A DNA stretch of 64,000 nucleotides from Candidatus Heimdallarchaeota archaeon (GTDB lineage Archaea; Asgardarchaeota; Heimdallarchaeia; JABLTI01). The DNA is taken from positions 1-64,000 of the forward strand of contig JABCTZ010000003.1 in NCBI GenBank assembly GCA_018238155.1, written 5' to 3'. Shown here one piece after another: positions 1 to 9,076 of this stretch (its first letter is position 1; the number at the start of each line of letters is the position of its first letter). The position numbers and the translations under genes were made by a program. A model generated the notes under the pieces. It searched no databases, had not been told where the DNA came from, and was given only the letters and a program-made list of their open reading frames with translations.

Positions 1-1
1 C

Positions 2-37
2 CAAAAAATTCTTTCAGAAGGTGAAATCATTGTTTGA
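2..37 (+). CDS. 3' end of a probable MNT nucleotidyltransferase (partial)
   Basis: A reading frame open from the window edge ends at a TGA at 35-37. Its last residues read QKILSEGEIIV, which resembles the usual C-terminus of minimal nucleotidyltransferases (a short strand with a Gly and hydrophobics). It overlaps the start of the HEPN gene, as expected for a translationally coupled MNT-HEPN pair. Only eleven residues are visible, so this is an inference from position and resemblance. Confidence 0.35.
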   Translation, partial: QKILSEGEIIV

Positions 38-401
38 GGATCAAATTGCTCAAGCAGAGGAAAAGCTTCAAGTCGCAAGGCTCCTTTTAAAGGAAGGTTT
101 TTACAATGATGCTGTTAGTCGTGCTTATTATTGCATTTTCTTTGCTGCTTCAGCACTTCTCTCTACCAAAGGTATTTCTGTTAAAACACATAAAGGTCTT
201 CTTTCACAGTTTAGTATAGAATTTGTAAAAACAGGTATAATTGATGATTCTTTTGTGAAAGCTTTTAAAATTGCCAAAGAGTTACGCGAAGAAGCTGACT
301 ATTCCATTATTCGCCAATTATCTCGAGAGGAAGCACTCTCTGTTCTTGCTGATGCTGAAAAGTTTCTTACAAAAACAAAGGAAATCATTAGTGCTATATA
401 A
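21..401 (+). CDS. HEPN domain protein
   Basis: This 126-residue all-helical protein carries the HEPN core, with the segment SRAYYCIFFAASALL near residues 33-47 and a charged helix (AKELREEADY) typical of HEPN partners of minimal nucleotidyltransferases. In known pairs the HEPN protein is an RNase toxin or RNA-binding partner that is neutralised by AMPylation from the MNT protein. I do not see a clear R-x4-6-H catalytic motif, so it may be a non-catalytic HEPN. The start is GTG at 21, with a TTG at 30 as alternative; both overlap an upstream reading frame. A separate MNT gene faces it from the opposite strand 37 bases downstream. Confidence 0.75.
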   Translation: MKSLFEDQIAQAEEKLQVARLLLKEGFYNDAVSRAYYCIFFAASALLSTKGISVKTHKGLLSQFSIEFVKTGIIDDSFVKAFKIAKELREEADYSIIRQLSREEALSVLADAEKFLTKTKEIISAI

Positions 402-438
402 TTAATTAATGACAGCAATATCTTCTTTATTAAAACTC

Positions 439-750
439 TCATTCAATGGCTATGCCTTCTTTTCTTACGTTCAATAGTAATGGGCTGTTCCGTTCTTCGT
501 ATTCTTCTCTAGCTATAGGTACCACTGATATCAACGTGTCATATTTCAAATCTATTTCAGTTATTATATCGATCATTCTATCAATTTCTCGTCCTGGTTG
601 AATATCTCCTTCTAATACTACTAGAAGATCAATATCTGATTCTATTGTTGCTGTTTCTAGTGCCCAAGAACCAAACAAAATTAATTTCACCAACTGGTCT
701 CTATAGCATTCCATAATTTTCTCATGGAATTCCTTAATTGCTGCTTGCAT
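439..750 (-). CDS. Minimal nucleotidyltransferase (MNT family)
   Basis: This 103-residue protein has the polymerase-beta-like signature GSWALETATIESDID, an exact GS-x10-D-x-D arrangement, at residues 27-41. A possible third acidic residue lies in the later strand (YDTLISVV). Length and motif match the antitoxin-type MNT proteins that AMPylate HEPN partners. The ATG is preceded by GAGGAATC at good spacing. It is convergent with the HEPN gene at 21-401 instead of co-directional, and no HEPN gene lies beside it on its own strand. It may be an orphan, or may act with the convergent HEPN in trans. Confidence 0.8.
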   Translation of the reverse strand: MQAAIKEFHEKIMECYRDQLVKLILFGSWALETATIESDIDLLVVLEGDIQPGREIDRMIDIITEIDLKYDTLISVVPIAREEYEERNSPLLLNVRKEGIAIE

Positions 751-920
751 GATTCCTCACAACTTTCCTTAAGTATCTATTTGTGCTTGACTTTAATAAC
801 CTTACTTTAAGAAGTTCACTTTCCAAATTTTATTTCATTCTAATGGAACGAGAAAAAATCAACATGGAGGCTGTGGATTCACATTCCACCAGGTCCACCA
901 ATTTATTTTAAAGTGATTGT

Positions 921-1991
921 TCAGAGTTGTTGTGCTTTTTCCTCACAGGTCTTAGCTTCGGATTTATTACCTATCTCCGTATGGATTTCAGCTAATATCA
1001 CCCAATTCTCTTTATTGCGCGGCTCAAAATTTGTTATTGTCTTCCAGGTATTCAAGGCTAATTTGTAATCTTTCTTATCTTTGTAGTACTGCCCTACTTT
1101 CTTGACATATTTTAGTCCTTCAGCGAGTCGCTTATTTTCGCTATAGTAAGTAAATAATTCCGTTAAGCCAAAGAGATCATCGATTTCTAATACCAACCCA
1201 ATTTCACCTAGCACTTTTGCTTTTTCTCTTTGCCCTATTGTTTCGTACACCAAAACTAGATCAAACCAGAAATTAGGATCTTTTGGATTCTCTTTTCCTC
1301 TCTTTAACTCCTCTAGGATTTTATAATAGGTAGCATACATTATTCTTCGTATTTTATCTGTTTCGGACAAATACATCAACGTATCTCCTGTTTTTCTCTT
1401 AATGTAAATAGGCAATTGGTTTTGTCTCGAGGATTCTGAATAGTAGATGTAATAGTTAGGAAAGAGTAAATTGAAGAAACGAATAACACTGTTGATTATG
1501 TCTTCCACTGATGTTTTTTTGGTTATTTTATAATAGGAGCTAATTTTCTTACCCCAAAACTTGAATGCTTCTTCCCTGAAGTTTGGTTCTTTGTCAAATG
1601 GTCCTAGCCCAATATCGGCTAATATTTCTGTATGCTTGGTTGGGTTATCAATTTGAAGTACTGATAGAATTTTCAAGTAAGTCCTTCTAACATATTTTAC
1701 CATCATTTTTTCTTCTTCGGTAGTAGGTTTTTCACTTGAATCAAGAAAGATATCCAGAATGCCCTCATCTGTATTGTCGTATTTAATAACGTTAAAACTA
1801 TTTTCGCCTTTATCCGGATTATAAGTAGTAATTCTATAGTCAGGAAATTCCTCTTCAAAAAACCGGGCAACTTGGTAGACGATATCTTCTAGCGATTTAG
1901 ATTTAGCAATTTTACTCGAGGTAATAACTCGAGTTGCCCACTCAGTCATCAATTCATCACTAGGTTCAGGTATACCGGAAGTTTGATTCAT
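921..1991 (-). CDS. TPR protein with a duplicated N-terminal domain
   Basis: I do not recognise the family. Residues 18-113 and 144-236 look like two copies of one domain of about 95 residues: both carry S-[LV]-E-D-I, then R-F-F, then F-P-[DN]-Y, and end in a basic helix (RRTYLKIL and YATYYKILEELKRG). Residues 240-356 form two or three tetratricopeptide-like helical pairs, for example near NTWKTITNFEPRNKENW. No signal peptide or membrane segment is seen, so it is probably a cytosolic scaffold or adaptor. It is transcribed alone and diverges from the large surface-protein gene at 2169. Confidence 0.6.
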   Translation of the reverse strand: MNQTSGIPEPSDELMTEWATRVITSSKIAKSKSLEDIVYQVARFFEEEFPDYRITTYNPDKGENSFNVIKYDNTDEGILDIFLDSSEKPTTEEEKMMVKYVRRTYLKILSVLQIDNPTKHTEILADIGLGPFDKEPNFREEAFKFWGKKISSYYKITKKTSVEDIINSVIRFFNLLFPNYYIYYSESSRQNQLPIYIKRKTGDTLMYLSETDKIRRIMYATYYKILEELKRGKENPKDPNFWFDLVLVYETIGQREKAKVLGEIGLVLEIDDLFGLTELFTYYSENKRLAEGLKYVKKVGQYYKDKKDYKLALNTWKTITNFEPRNKENWVILAEIHTEIGNKSEAKTCEEKAQQL

Positions 1992-2168
1992 CTTTTACAC
2001 TTCACTCATCGAGGTTAATGTTTCCTTTAAAATTAAATCTTTCTTCAAAATCATAGCAAAAACATTCCTATAGTTCATTTTTTGCTCTGAATAACTTTTT
2101 TATTCAACGAAAACCTTTGATAAACAGTTCACAAGTGATATTTGCCGTTAAAATTAGGGTGAAAGAAT

Positions 2169-5100
2169 TTGAAAAATACAAAAAAATTATCTTTATTAGT
2201 CATTTTAGTTATTTTTTGCTCAGTTTTTGTTTCATTAAAATTGACAGAAGATGAATCAATAACTGTGGTTGAAAATATTCCTTTGGTTGCAAAAGCTCTC
2301 CCTCCTCCTCAAGAGGACATTCTAGACATTGCATCCTTTGGAACAAATACTGCTGAGCTAGGTCAATGTGATTTGAATTATGGTGAAGCACGAAAAGTAC
2401 AGATCGTGGGTACACTAGCTTATGTTGCCAGCTATTTAGGTGGTTTAGTAATACTCGATATATCAACACCGAGTACTCCTACAATTCTTGGTAATTATGA
2501 AAATGAAGAACGAGCTTATGACGTCGAAGTTGTTGGCGATATAGCTTACGTAGCGTTTGATAATGAAGGAACAGTTATACTAAATGTCTCTGATCCAACG
2601 AATATCCAGTTACTTGATAAATATCTTGATACACATGATCATTGGGCTATTGATATTGTAGGTGATCTAGGTTATGCTGCAGCATATTCTCAAGGTTGTG
2701 ATATCTTCAACGTTTCCGACCCCACAAATCCAACTTTTGTTTCGAATTACCAGAATGGATCAAGCTATGTCCAAGGGGTTGATGTTTATGGAGATTTAGC
2801 CTTTGTTGGTCATTCTGGCTTTTTTGATATTGTAAATATCTCCAACCCAGCAAGTCCGACATTTATCTCCTCATTTGTAGATAGTGGTACTTTCAAACAC
2901 TTTTTGTTTGATGATGATATTTGTTATGGTAGTAGTGATTATCAAGGGGTATACATTGTAAATATATCTGATGTAGAGAACCCACAATTAGAATATCAAT
3001 TTAACGTTGATAATACCTATGCTCAGATGACAGAGAAGATAGGGGATATACTTTACATAGCAGATATGGCTACAGCCATGCGAATTCTAGATGTGTCGGA
3101 TGTAACAGCACCAATTGAATTAAGTCGTTTTGATTCCTATGGAACAAATTGGGGTTTAACGATAGATGGAACGAATGCTTTTCTTGCAGATGGATCCAAT
3201 GGTTTAGTTGTTGTAGATATCACTTCGACAAGTAATCCAACTTATACTTCCAATATCGATTTTTACGGCGAAGGACAAGACGTTGAGGTGAAGGATGGAA
3301 TAGCCTATCTGGCGAATGCTCGCGAAGGATTGACAATTATTAATGTAACTAATCCAATGAACCCAACCTATCTTGGCAATATATCAATAAAGAATGGAAT
3401 GTCAAGTAGCATTGACATACAAGGAAACTTCGTTTATTTAGGTGGAATGAATTTCGGATTTGCTATTATCAATATAACGGACCCAAATAATCCTGTACTA
3501 ATGAGCACAAAAATACAAGGGCAACAAATAGGCGATATAGAAGTACAAGGAAACTACGCTTATTGTGCCACGGGTGCAGGAGGATTGCAGATATTTGATA
3601 TTTCTAACCCTTCAAATCCAACATTTACAGGCAGTTATAATGATAATGGTGGTGATGGCGGGGCTGCGTTAGGTCTTACAGTAAATGGCAGCATGGTATT
3701 TATAGGAGACAGATATGCCGGGATAGAAATCATAAATGTGACCATTCCTAGTTCACCTACGGAATATATTCAACATGACGTAGATTCTCATCAATACTAT
3801 GACATAGAAATTTATGGTTCTTTGATTATCGCCTCGAAATATTATATGGGTATAGAAGTATTCAATGGAACTGATTTAAGTGCCATAGTATCATTAGACA
3901 CATTTGATGATGGGGGAAATGCCTATGCCACTCACATAGTAGATGATTTAATCTACATTGCAGATGAAAGCGGTGGCTTGGACATAGTCAATATGAGTGA
4001 TCCTGCAAATCTGGTAAAAATCGCAGGATATGATGACGGGGAATTTGCCTATGGAGTCTTCGCTGAAGATCAAATTGCTTATGTTGCAGATCGGATGGAT
4101 GGCTTAGAAATAATTGCCTACGACCCAGATTATGATTATCTATCAGAATATTTGGAAGATAATGTTTACTCTACAGATATAGCAGATAGTGATTCTGATG
4201 ATGATGGCTTGCTAGACGGAGAAGAAGTCTACTTGTATAAAACAGATCCCAACGATGACGATACCGATGATGACGGTTTGAATGATGGAGACGAAGTAAA
4301 TGTTTACTTTACTGATCCACTCGTTTCAGATGCTGCTCTTGACAGCGACGGAGATGGTTTAACGAATGTGGCAGAAGTGGATACTCATCTCACAGATCCC
4401 AATGACCCTGATTCGGATGACGATGGACTGGATGATCAAGAAGAAGTTAATGCTGGAGTAGACGGTTTTATCACTGATCCCAATGATCCCGATAGCGATG
4501 ACGATGGCCTTGATGACTTCAATGAATATTTAGAAAGCTGCGATCCCCATGATACTGATACTGATGACGATACTCTTACTGATGGTGATGAGCGCTATAT
4601 CTATCATACTGATCCTGATGAAGCCGATACCGATTTTGATGGTCTCAACGATTGGGAAGAATTAAACACTGGTATAGATGGATATGTGACTGACCCATTT
4701 ATAGCTGATATGGATAGTGACGGTCTTTCAGATTATGAGGAGTACCTCGAAGGAACCAATCCTGCAAGCTCAGATAGCGATTGGGATGGCATTAGCGATG
4801 GCGATGAAGTGAATACCCATAATTCAGATCCCTTGGACAACGATACCGATAACGATGGTCTCGAAGACGGTGATGAGCTCACTGAAGGAACCGATATTTT
4901 GTATGATGACTCTGATAACGATGGCTTGTTAGATGGCGCTGAAGTGAACACCCATCTCACTGATCCTAACGATGCTGATAGTGATTCTGATGGTTTAACC
5001 GATGGCGCTGAAATCAATACTCATCTCACCGATCCTCTTGATGATGACTCCGATGATGATTCCATACTAGACGGAGAGGAAGTTGTTTCTGGCTCTGATG

Positions 5101-5354
5101 GTTTTATTACCGACCCTAATGATGCTGATACAGATGAAGATGGCTTTGAAGATGCTGATGAAATTTCTGCGGGAACAGACCCCACTGATCCTGATGATTA
5201 TCCCACTTCACCCTCACCAACTCCTCCCACTCCTACACCAACCCCTACTTCTACAACAGAAGCTAGTGGTTTTGAGAATGGACTTATTTTTGCTTTCTCT
5301 GTAATTACCTTACTAGCTTTCTCTGTTTGGTTTACAAAGCATCGAAAAATCTAA
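2169..5354 (+). CDS. Surface protein: LVIVD beta-propeller, 14 TSP3 repeats, C-terminal membrane anchor
   Basis: The 1061-residue product starts with an N-terminal hydrophobic signal (about residues 7-26). Residues 45-650 hold about a dozen LVIVD-type repeats of 40-45 residues (a strand such as AYVAS..GGLVILDIS followed by NPT), which should form beta-propellers. Residues 670-1010 contain fourteen calcium-binding thrombospondin type 3 repeats of the form D-x-D-x-D-G-x-x-D-x-x-E. A Pro/Thr linker (PTPTPTPTS) and one membrane helix ending in KHRKI anchor it. The TTG start has GGGTG six bases upstream. It probably forms a calcium-stiffened stalk at the cell surface; ligand unknown. A relative lies at 28847-31732 on the other strand. 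Confidence 0.85.
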   Translation: MKNTKKLSLLVILVIFCSVFVSLKLTEDESITVVENIPLVAKALPPPQEDILDIASFGTNTAELGQCDLNYGEARKVQIVGTLAYVASYLGGLVILDISTPSTPTILGNYENEERAYDVEVVGDIAYVAFDNEGTVILNVSDPTNIQLLDKYLDTHDHWAIDIVGDLGYAAAYSQGCDIFNVSDPTNPTFVSNYQNGSSYVQGVDVYGDLAFVGHSGFFDIVNISNPASPTFISSFVDSGTFKHFLFDDDICYGSSDYQGVYIVNISDVENPQLEYQFNVDNTYAQMTEKIGDILYIADMATAMRILDVSDVTAPIELSRFDSYGTNWGLTIDGTNAFLADGSNGLVVVDITSTSNPTYTSNIDFYGEGQDVEVKDGIAYLANAREGLTIINVTNPMNPTYLGNISIKNGMSSSIDIQGNFVYLGGMNFGFAIINITDPNNPVLMSTKIQGQQIGDIEVQGNYAYCATGAGGLQIFDISNPSNPTFTGSYNDNGGDGGAALGLTVNGSMVFIGDRYAGIEIINVTIPSSPTEYIQHDVDSHQYYDIEIYGSLIIASKYYMGIEVFNGTDLSAIVSLDTFDDGGNAYATHIVDDLIYIADESGGLDIVNMSDPANLVKIAGYDDGEFAYGVFAEDQIAYVADRMDGLEIIAYDPDYDYLSEYLEDNVYSTDIADSDSDDDGLLDGEEVYLYKTDPNDDDTDDDGLNDGDEVNVYFTDPLVSDAALDSDGDGLTNVAEVDTHLTDPNDPDSDDDGLDDQEEVNAGVDGFITDPNDPDSDDDGLDDFNEYLESCDPHDTDTDDDTLTDGDERYIYHTDPDEADTDFDGLNDWEELNTGIDGYVTDPFIADMDSDGLSDYEEYLEGTNPASSDSDWDGISDGDEVNTHNSDPLDNDTDNDGLEDGDELTEGTDILYDDSDNDGLLDGAEVNTHLTDPNDADSDSDGLTDGAEINTHLTDPLDDDSDDDSILDGEEVVSGSDGFITDPNDADTDEDGFEDADEISAGTDPTDPDDYPTSPSPTPPTPTPTPTSTTEASGFENGLIFAFSVITLLAFSVWFTKHRKI

Positions 5355-5368
5355 TGTGTTATCAAATA

Positions 5369-5410
5369 GAAGAAGGATGTTCACCTTCTTTATTTCTTAT
5401 TTTTTCATTT
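5369..5410 (+). terminator. Hairpin plus T-rich tract after the surface-protein gene
   Basis: AAGAAGG at 5370-5376 pairs with CCTTCTT at 5384-5390 around a 7-base loop. A T-rich stretch follows to about 5410. It sits just after the stop codon, between convergent genes. Archaeal termination depends mainly on the T-tract; the hairpin may be incidental. Confidence 0.45.
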
Positions 5411-5501
5411 CAAAAAAATACTCATCTGAATTATTGATTATTATAGTTATTATTTCCTGTTTTTTGGCGAGAAGATACTTTCTTCACTATCATCCATTTT
5501 T

Positions 5502-6341
5502 TTAGTGTTCACTCTCACTTTCCACTTGAGTTTTTATCCATTTATTTCTAATCCTCTGCTTAAATCTTTCAGGTAAAATCCATCCTATATAACTTAAAAC
5601 AATACTGATCATGAAAGCAGCTGATTTCATTATGTATACTATGATAATAGGAATTGGACCTATTCCTTCTATAGTAAATACTACTGTCAAGGATACTGTG
5701 ATAAAGAGAAAAATGACTGCTATGAGAATAAATTGCATTCCCTTTCTTCGAATTGGATCTTTTGTTTTGTGTTTCATTAAATTAATTATCATACCAATAA
5801 TAATTCTTAGTTGGACTAGTACAAGCATGATTACATACAATATTAATGAAATTACTAGTGTTGGTTGATATTGCAGCAATTCTGTTCCTGATTCAATTGA
5901 AATCTGAACAAAGATTAAATCAGGTTCTAAAACCCCTGTCATCATCTCGTACCCCAAAACTCCAACAATTGCTCCTGGAATTCCTAATATAATTATACTG
6001 AAAAGTGAGCGTAAAACATCTCCATCATTTAAGATATGTCTACTGGCAAAAATGTATAAGAAATAGAATATTAGAACCGAGCTGATAACATATATTAGAA
6101 GAGTTATTGCATGCCCCTCTGATAGTGGGTTTATTTTTCCTAAAACATTATACACAATAGAATTAATTTGGAATACCGCAACACATCCATAAACAAACGC
6201 CAGAAGGGCAGTTCCACCTGTTTTCCTTTTTAATGAATTTATGATCATTATAACACAGAAAACTGATGCTCCAATTGCAGTTAGACCATAAAGGATCACT
6301 ACAAACCAAACTAATGTTCCAAGAGCCATGTAATAATTCAA
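5502..6341 (-). CDS. Seven-helix membrane protein, unknown function
   Basis: This 279-residue protein has about seven hydrophobic segments, near residues 6-30, 41-62, 77-98, 110-131, 155-180, 200-222 and 229-251. The inner loops are basic (SLKRKTGG, KHKTKDPIRRKG) and the C-terminal tail is charged (RFKQRIRNKWIKT). There is no attached kinase, HAMP or other output domain. The layout resembles stand-alone 7TM sensor-like modules, but sequence alone does not assign a function. The upstream gene on the same strand (6443-6928) lies about 100 bases away, so the two may be co-transcribed. Confidence 0.6.
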   Translation of the reverse strand: MNYYMALGTLVWFVVILYGLTAIGASVFCVIMIINSLKRKTGGTALLAFVYGCVAVFQINSIVYNVLGKINPLSEGHAITLLIYVISSVLIFYFLYIFASRHILNDGDVLRSLFSIIILGIPGAIVGVLGYEMMTGVLEPDLIFVQISIESGTELLQYQPTLVISLILYVIMLVLVQLRIIIGMIINLMKHKTKDPIRRKGMQFILIAVIFLFITVSLTVVFTIEGIGPIPIIIVYIMKSAAFMISIVLSYIGWILPERFKQRIRNKWIKTQVESESEH

Positions 6342-6442
6342 CCTTAGTGTATAGTACTAAATCTGTTTTCTTATCTTTAAGACTTTTGAAAAAAACAGAT
6401 ACACATCATTTCTATGAAAGATCTAATTGAGTTAGTTCTTAT

Positions 6443-6928
6443 TTAGCTCCAAACATCATCACCAAAAGAATCAAAAGAGTTTTTCTCATCCTCTCTTTGA
6501 TTAAGATGGTATATCAAAGTCATTTCAGCATTGATCTTAATTTTATATTTTCTATTAACTATTCCATCATATAACTTTGGCAGAATTTTTGATATCAAAT
6601 CAATGGTAAGCAGGTTTTTATTTTTCAATTCATCTATTGTATAAGAAAATAGGTTCTCGAGGAATTGTGGTTTGTAATCTGCTGATGCAAAGACTGCTGT
6701 TAATGCTGCTATGTTATTTCTGGGTTTTTTAGGTATAATAAAAATAAAAGTAGAAATAATTCTCTTTTCCACCGTTAATGTAATGAAATCTCTATCTTCT
6801 GCTCCAAGCGGCATACATTTGAAAACTATTTTATTGAGTTCTTTTTTTGAAAGGCTCTCAGGATACGCACTAACTAATTCCAACCCACTTTTCCCCATGT
6901 GAATTAGAATCAAGCTTACTGGTATCAT
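6443..6928 (-). CDS. Longin-like small protein (tentative)
   Basis: This 161-residue protein opens with a strand (SLILIHMGKSGLELVSAYP), then helix, strand (DFITLTVEKRIISTFIFIIPK), a helix-rich middle and a long amphipathic helix (FLENLFSYTIDELKNKNL). That order of two strands, helix, three strands and helices recalls longin or roadblock folds, which in Asgard archaea and eukaryotes act as platforms or regulators of small GTPases. The assignment rests on secondary-structure impression only. The gene lies just upstream of the 7TM gene on the same strand, which would fit a membrane-associated role. Confidence 0.4.
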   Translation of the reverse strand: MIPVSLILIHMGKSGLELVSAYPESLSKKELNKIVFKCMPLGAEDRDFITLTVEKRIISTFIFIIPKKPRNNIAALTAVFASADYKPQFLENLFSYTIDELKNKNLLTIDLISKILPKLYDGIVNRKYKIKINAEMTLIYHLNQREDEKNSFDSFGDDVWS

Positions 6929-7159
6929 AGTTTATCCGTCCATTAATTCAGTTTCAAATAATTTAAAACATATTTCTATGTTTGGTATTTTCTTAATATC
7001 GCGTAAATACATGAGTGCTTTTCATTCTTTGTCCATTCGTAACTATGGTATTCTTTTCATCTATCACTATAATATTCAATTTCATCTATTTTAAATCTTC
7101 GAGTGAAAGTGTTTTCATGCAATCAAATTATTTTGCTTAAGACTTGATACAATAGAGGA

Positions 7160-8056
7160 TCATTCTATCCATTGCACTCTCAATTTTCTTCTTGGTGGGG
7201 CTCTTCGATATTCCACTGCAGGATTTCCTATTGTAATTACACCCAAAACATCGAAACCCTTTGGAATTTTGTAGCGCTTTTTCAGTTTACGACTACCATT
7301 CAACTTTCTTTGAGCGAACCCTATCCAACAAGATCCCAAACCTAATGCTTGTGCTGCAAGCATACCATGTGTTAAAGCTACACCAGCATCATTTGCTGCG
7401 AGATTTTTAGTATATTTCCGAGCATAAAGAATGATGACACATGGCGCATTAAAGAAAATAATATCCTCTCCTTCTTCCATTCTTTTCAATCCGCTATCTA
7501 ACTGAATTTTTGTGCTTGGATTTAAAACTCTCTTTCGTTCTCCTGCTGAGAGGAAAGGTACAACCAGAAATCTTAATGGTAATAATTTTCTAGCTACTCG
7601 GAAAAAACTCGAGCTTTCTTTTGATAGATATTTTATCTCTTGCTTATCTGTTATTACCGTATATCGCCAATTTTGTCTATTACTTGCTGAAGGGGCATAT
7701 CTCATTGCTTCCAATATTGCATCTATTTTATCTCTAGGGATATTTTCTTTTTTGTATACCCTCATTGAGCGTCTCATGCGTAAAATTTTCAGTAAATTTT
7801 CATATGAAACGATTTTATCCAGTTTCATTTCTTTGCCAATATTAAACGGTTGATCTGCATCACTGTATTTTATCGCCTCAGTAGGACAAATTGCTATACA
7901 GTGTCCGCATCGTACACAAAGACCAAAAGGGTTAGCAAACTTAGCAGTAATTTTATTGTTATCCCTTTTCGATTCAATATATAGTTTGCTTGGGCAGACT
8001 TTAATGCATCTTAGGCAATCAGTGCATTTTCCATAATCAATATCAATAATTTTCAA
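7160..8056 (-). CDS. Ferredoxin-nitroreductase fusion
   Basis: The N-terminus holds a two-cluster ferredoxin: CTDCLRCIKVCP near residue 11 and CVRCGHCIAICP near residue 47, each C-x2-C-x2-C-x3-C-P. Residues 90-298 are a nitroreductase fold: RRSMRVYKKENIP, then APSASNRQNWRY for FMN binding, and GLGSCWIGFA. The enzyme should be cytosolic and use FMN, taking electrons through the two [4Fe-4S] clusters instead of directly from NAD(P)H. Such fusions are common in anaerobes and their substrates are mostly unknown. It is a monocistronic gene beside tRNA-Gly. Confidence 0.9.
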   Translation of the reverse strand: MKIIDIDYGKCTDCLRCIKVCPSKLYIESKRDNNKITAKFANPFGLCVRCGHCIAICPTEAIKYSDADQPFNIGKEMKLDKIVSYENLLKILRMRRSMRVYKKENIPRDKIDAILEAMRYAPSASNRQNWRYTVITDKQEIKYLSKESSSFFRVARKLLPLRFLVVPFLSAGERKRVLNPSTKIQLDSGLKRMEEGEDIIFFNAPCVIILYARKYTKNLAANDAGVALTHGMLAAQALGLGSCWIGFAQRKLNGSRKLKKRYKIPKGFDVLGVITIGNPAVEYRRAPPRRKLRVQWIE

Positions 8057-8154
8057 AGCAATCTAGTAATTGATGTTTCATCTCTTAAAAAATTCTTCTC
8101 TTACTAGTCTTAGATTGGTTTGAAAGAAGATATACTTTTAGAATAAAAACTGAT

Positions 8155-8232
8155 TGGTGCACCGACCGGGATTTGAACCCGGGTACCCAGCTTGGAAGGC
8201 TGGAGTCCTAGACCAGTCTAGACCATCAGTGC
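8155..8232 (-). tRNA. tRNA-Gly(TCC)
   Basis: Read on the minus strand, the acceptor stem GCACTGA pairs with TCGGTGC (one G-U). The anticodon stem CCAGC/GCTGG encloses the loop CTTCCAA, giving anticodon TCC. The T arm is CCGGG-TTCAAAT-CCCGG. The discriminator base is A, and CCA is encoded at 8157-8155. No intron is present. Confidence 0.95.
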
Positions 8233-9076
8233 AAATTATTATTATCATTCATTGATTTTTAGCTTTTATTTTAAAACCCTTTCGGTTACGATACTATTTC
8301 TTTGACGATTGAAAAGCCATTAATTAATTTTTGGTGTCAGAAATAGTATTTCATTCAACCAGTCTAATGAAAAAACAATATTCAGCAAATAATTTTCTCG
8401 CATGAAACTAATCTAAAAGAGGAATTAATCTTTGAACAGTCACTTCATCTATAAGATTGCTATTGTAACTTATCAAGATTATTTGTGGAGTCATGGGTTA
8501 AATAGCATTGGATCTGTGCGTCAATTGAGAAACTCTTGCATAGCAATTCTCCTATCATCTTGTTCTTTCTATAATTATTTAATGCCCCTTTGTTTAGTCG
8601 TACGGAAGATTAACTCTTATCTCATGTGATTGTGGACTAGTAATAGATCGAGATACAAGCAGTTCAGGAACACAAATGCAGCGCTTCCTTGCTCTGCTAG
8701 CACTATCACAGAAACGCCTTGTGATCAGGCAACAATTCTTGAAATCTTTTCGAGAGAAGCTTTTTGCGACACAATACTGGAATAATTCGGCAGACAGCCA
8801 AACGTCAAACGAAAGTTCCTCCTTTACCGGAGTTGGGCGGACTCGCAGCGAATCAAACGTTAACAAAAACTCTTTTAGAGGTCGTTAACCAAGATAGACC
8901 ATTCGGAGTTGTTTTTTTTAATATTTAATTGCTCTGTTTTCTTCCTTTTCAAGACCAATCTGCTGATAATTTTGCTAGACTCCCCGAATATTTTTTTCAC
9001 ATTATACTTAAATGAAATTGACTATAGTATACTTGTATATTATTGTGAGATATAGTATTATAATGGAGTATTAAAA
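8233..9076. other. 844-base gene-free region with a GC-richer island and hairpins
   Basis: No open frame here looks like protein: the candidates at 8432-8629, 8594-8866 and 8676-8888 are Cys/Ser/Arg-rich, lack ribosome sites and overlap on both strands. Positions 8641-8880 have about 44% G+C by hand count, visibly above the flanks. Hairpins are visible at 8678-8697 (7-bp stem with one mismatch), 8705-8725 (perfect 6-bp stem ATCACA/TGTGAT) and 8819-8832 (CTCC/GGAG). A T-run at 8911-8919 follows. I could not match it to RNase P, SRP or rRNA signature motifs. A structured non-coding RNA is possible. Confidence 0.4.
8267..8276 (-). promoter_or_regulatory. Candidate TATA box of tRNA-Gly
   Basis: On the minus strand TTTTAAAATA lies 35-44 bases before the mature 5' end of the tRNA, preceded by GGG. 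Archaeal TATA boxes sit about 26 bases before transcription start, so a short leader of roughly 10-15 bases would fit. Confidence 0.4.

Noticed and set aside
4733..5304. Frames inside the TSP3 region (minus 4733-5017, plus 5083-5304)
   Set aside because: Their Ser/Pro- or Leu/Met-rich repeats are just other-frame readings of the acidic TSP3 repeats.
8594..8866. 90-residue minus-strand open frame
   Set aside because: Cys/Ser/Arg-rich with no domain character, no ribosome site, and overlapped by an equally open frame on the other strand. A non-coding region is more likely.
8640..8900. RNase P or SRP RNA
   Set aside because: I looked for the RNase P GAGGAAA/ACAGAA elements and the SRP GGAAGG-AGCAGC core on both strands and found no good match. 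The region is kept only as a possible unknown RNA.
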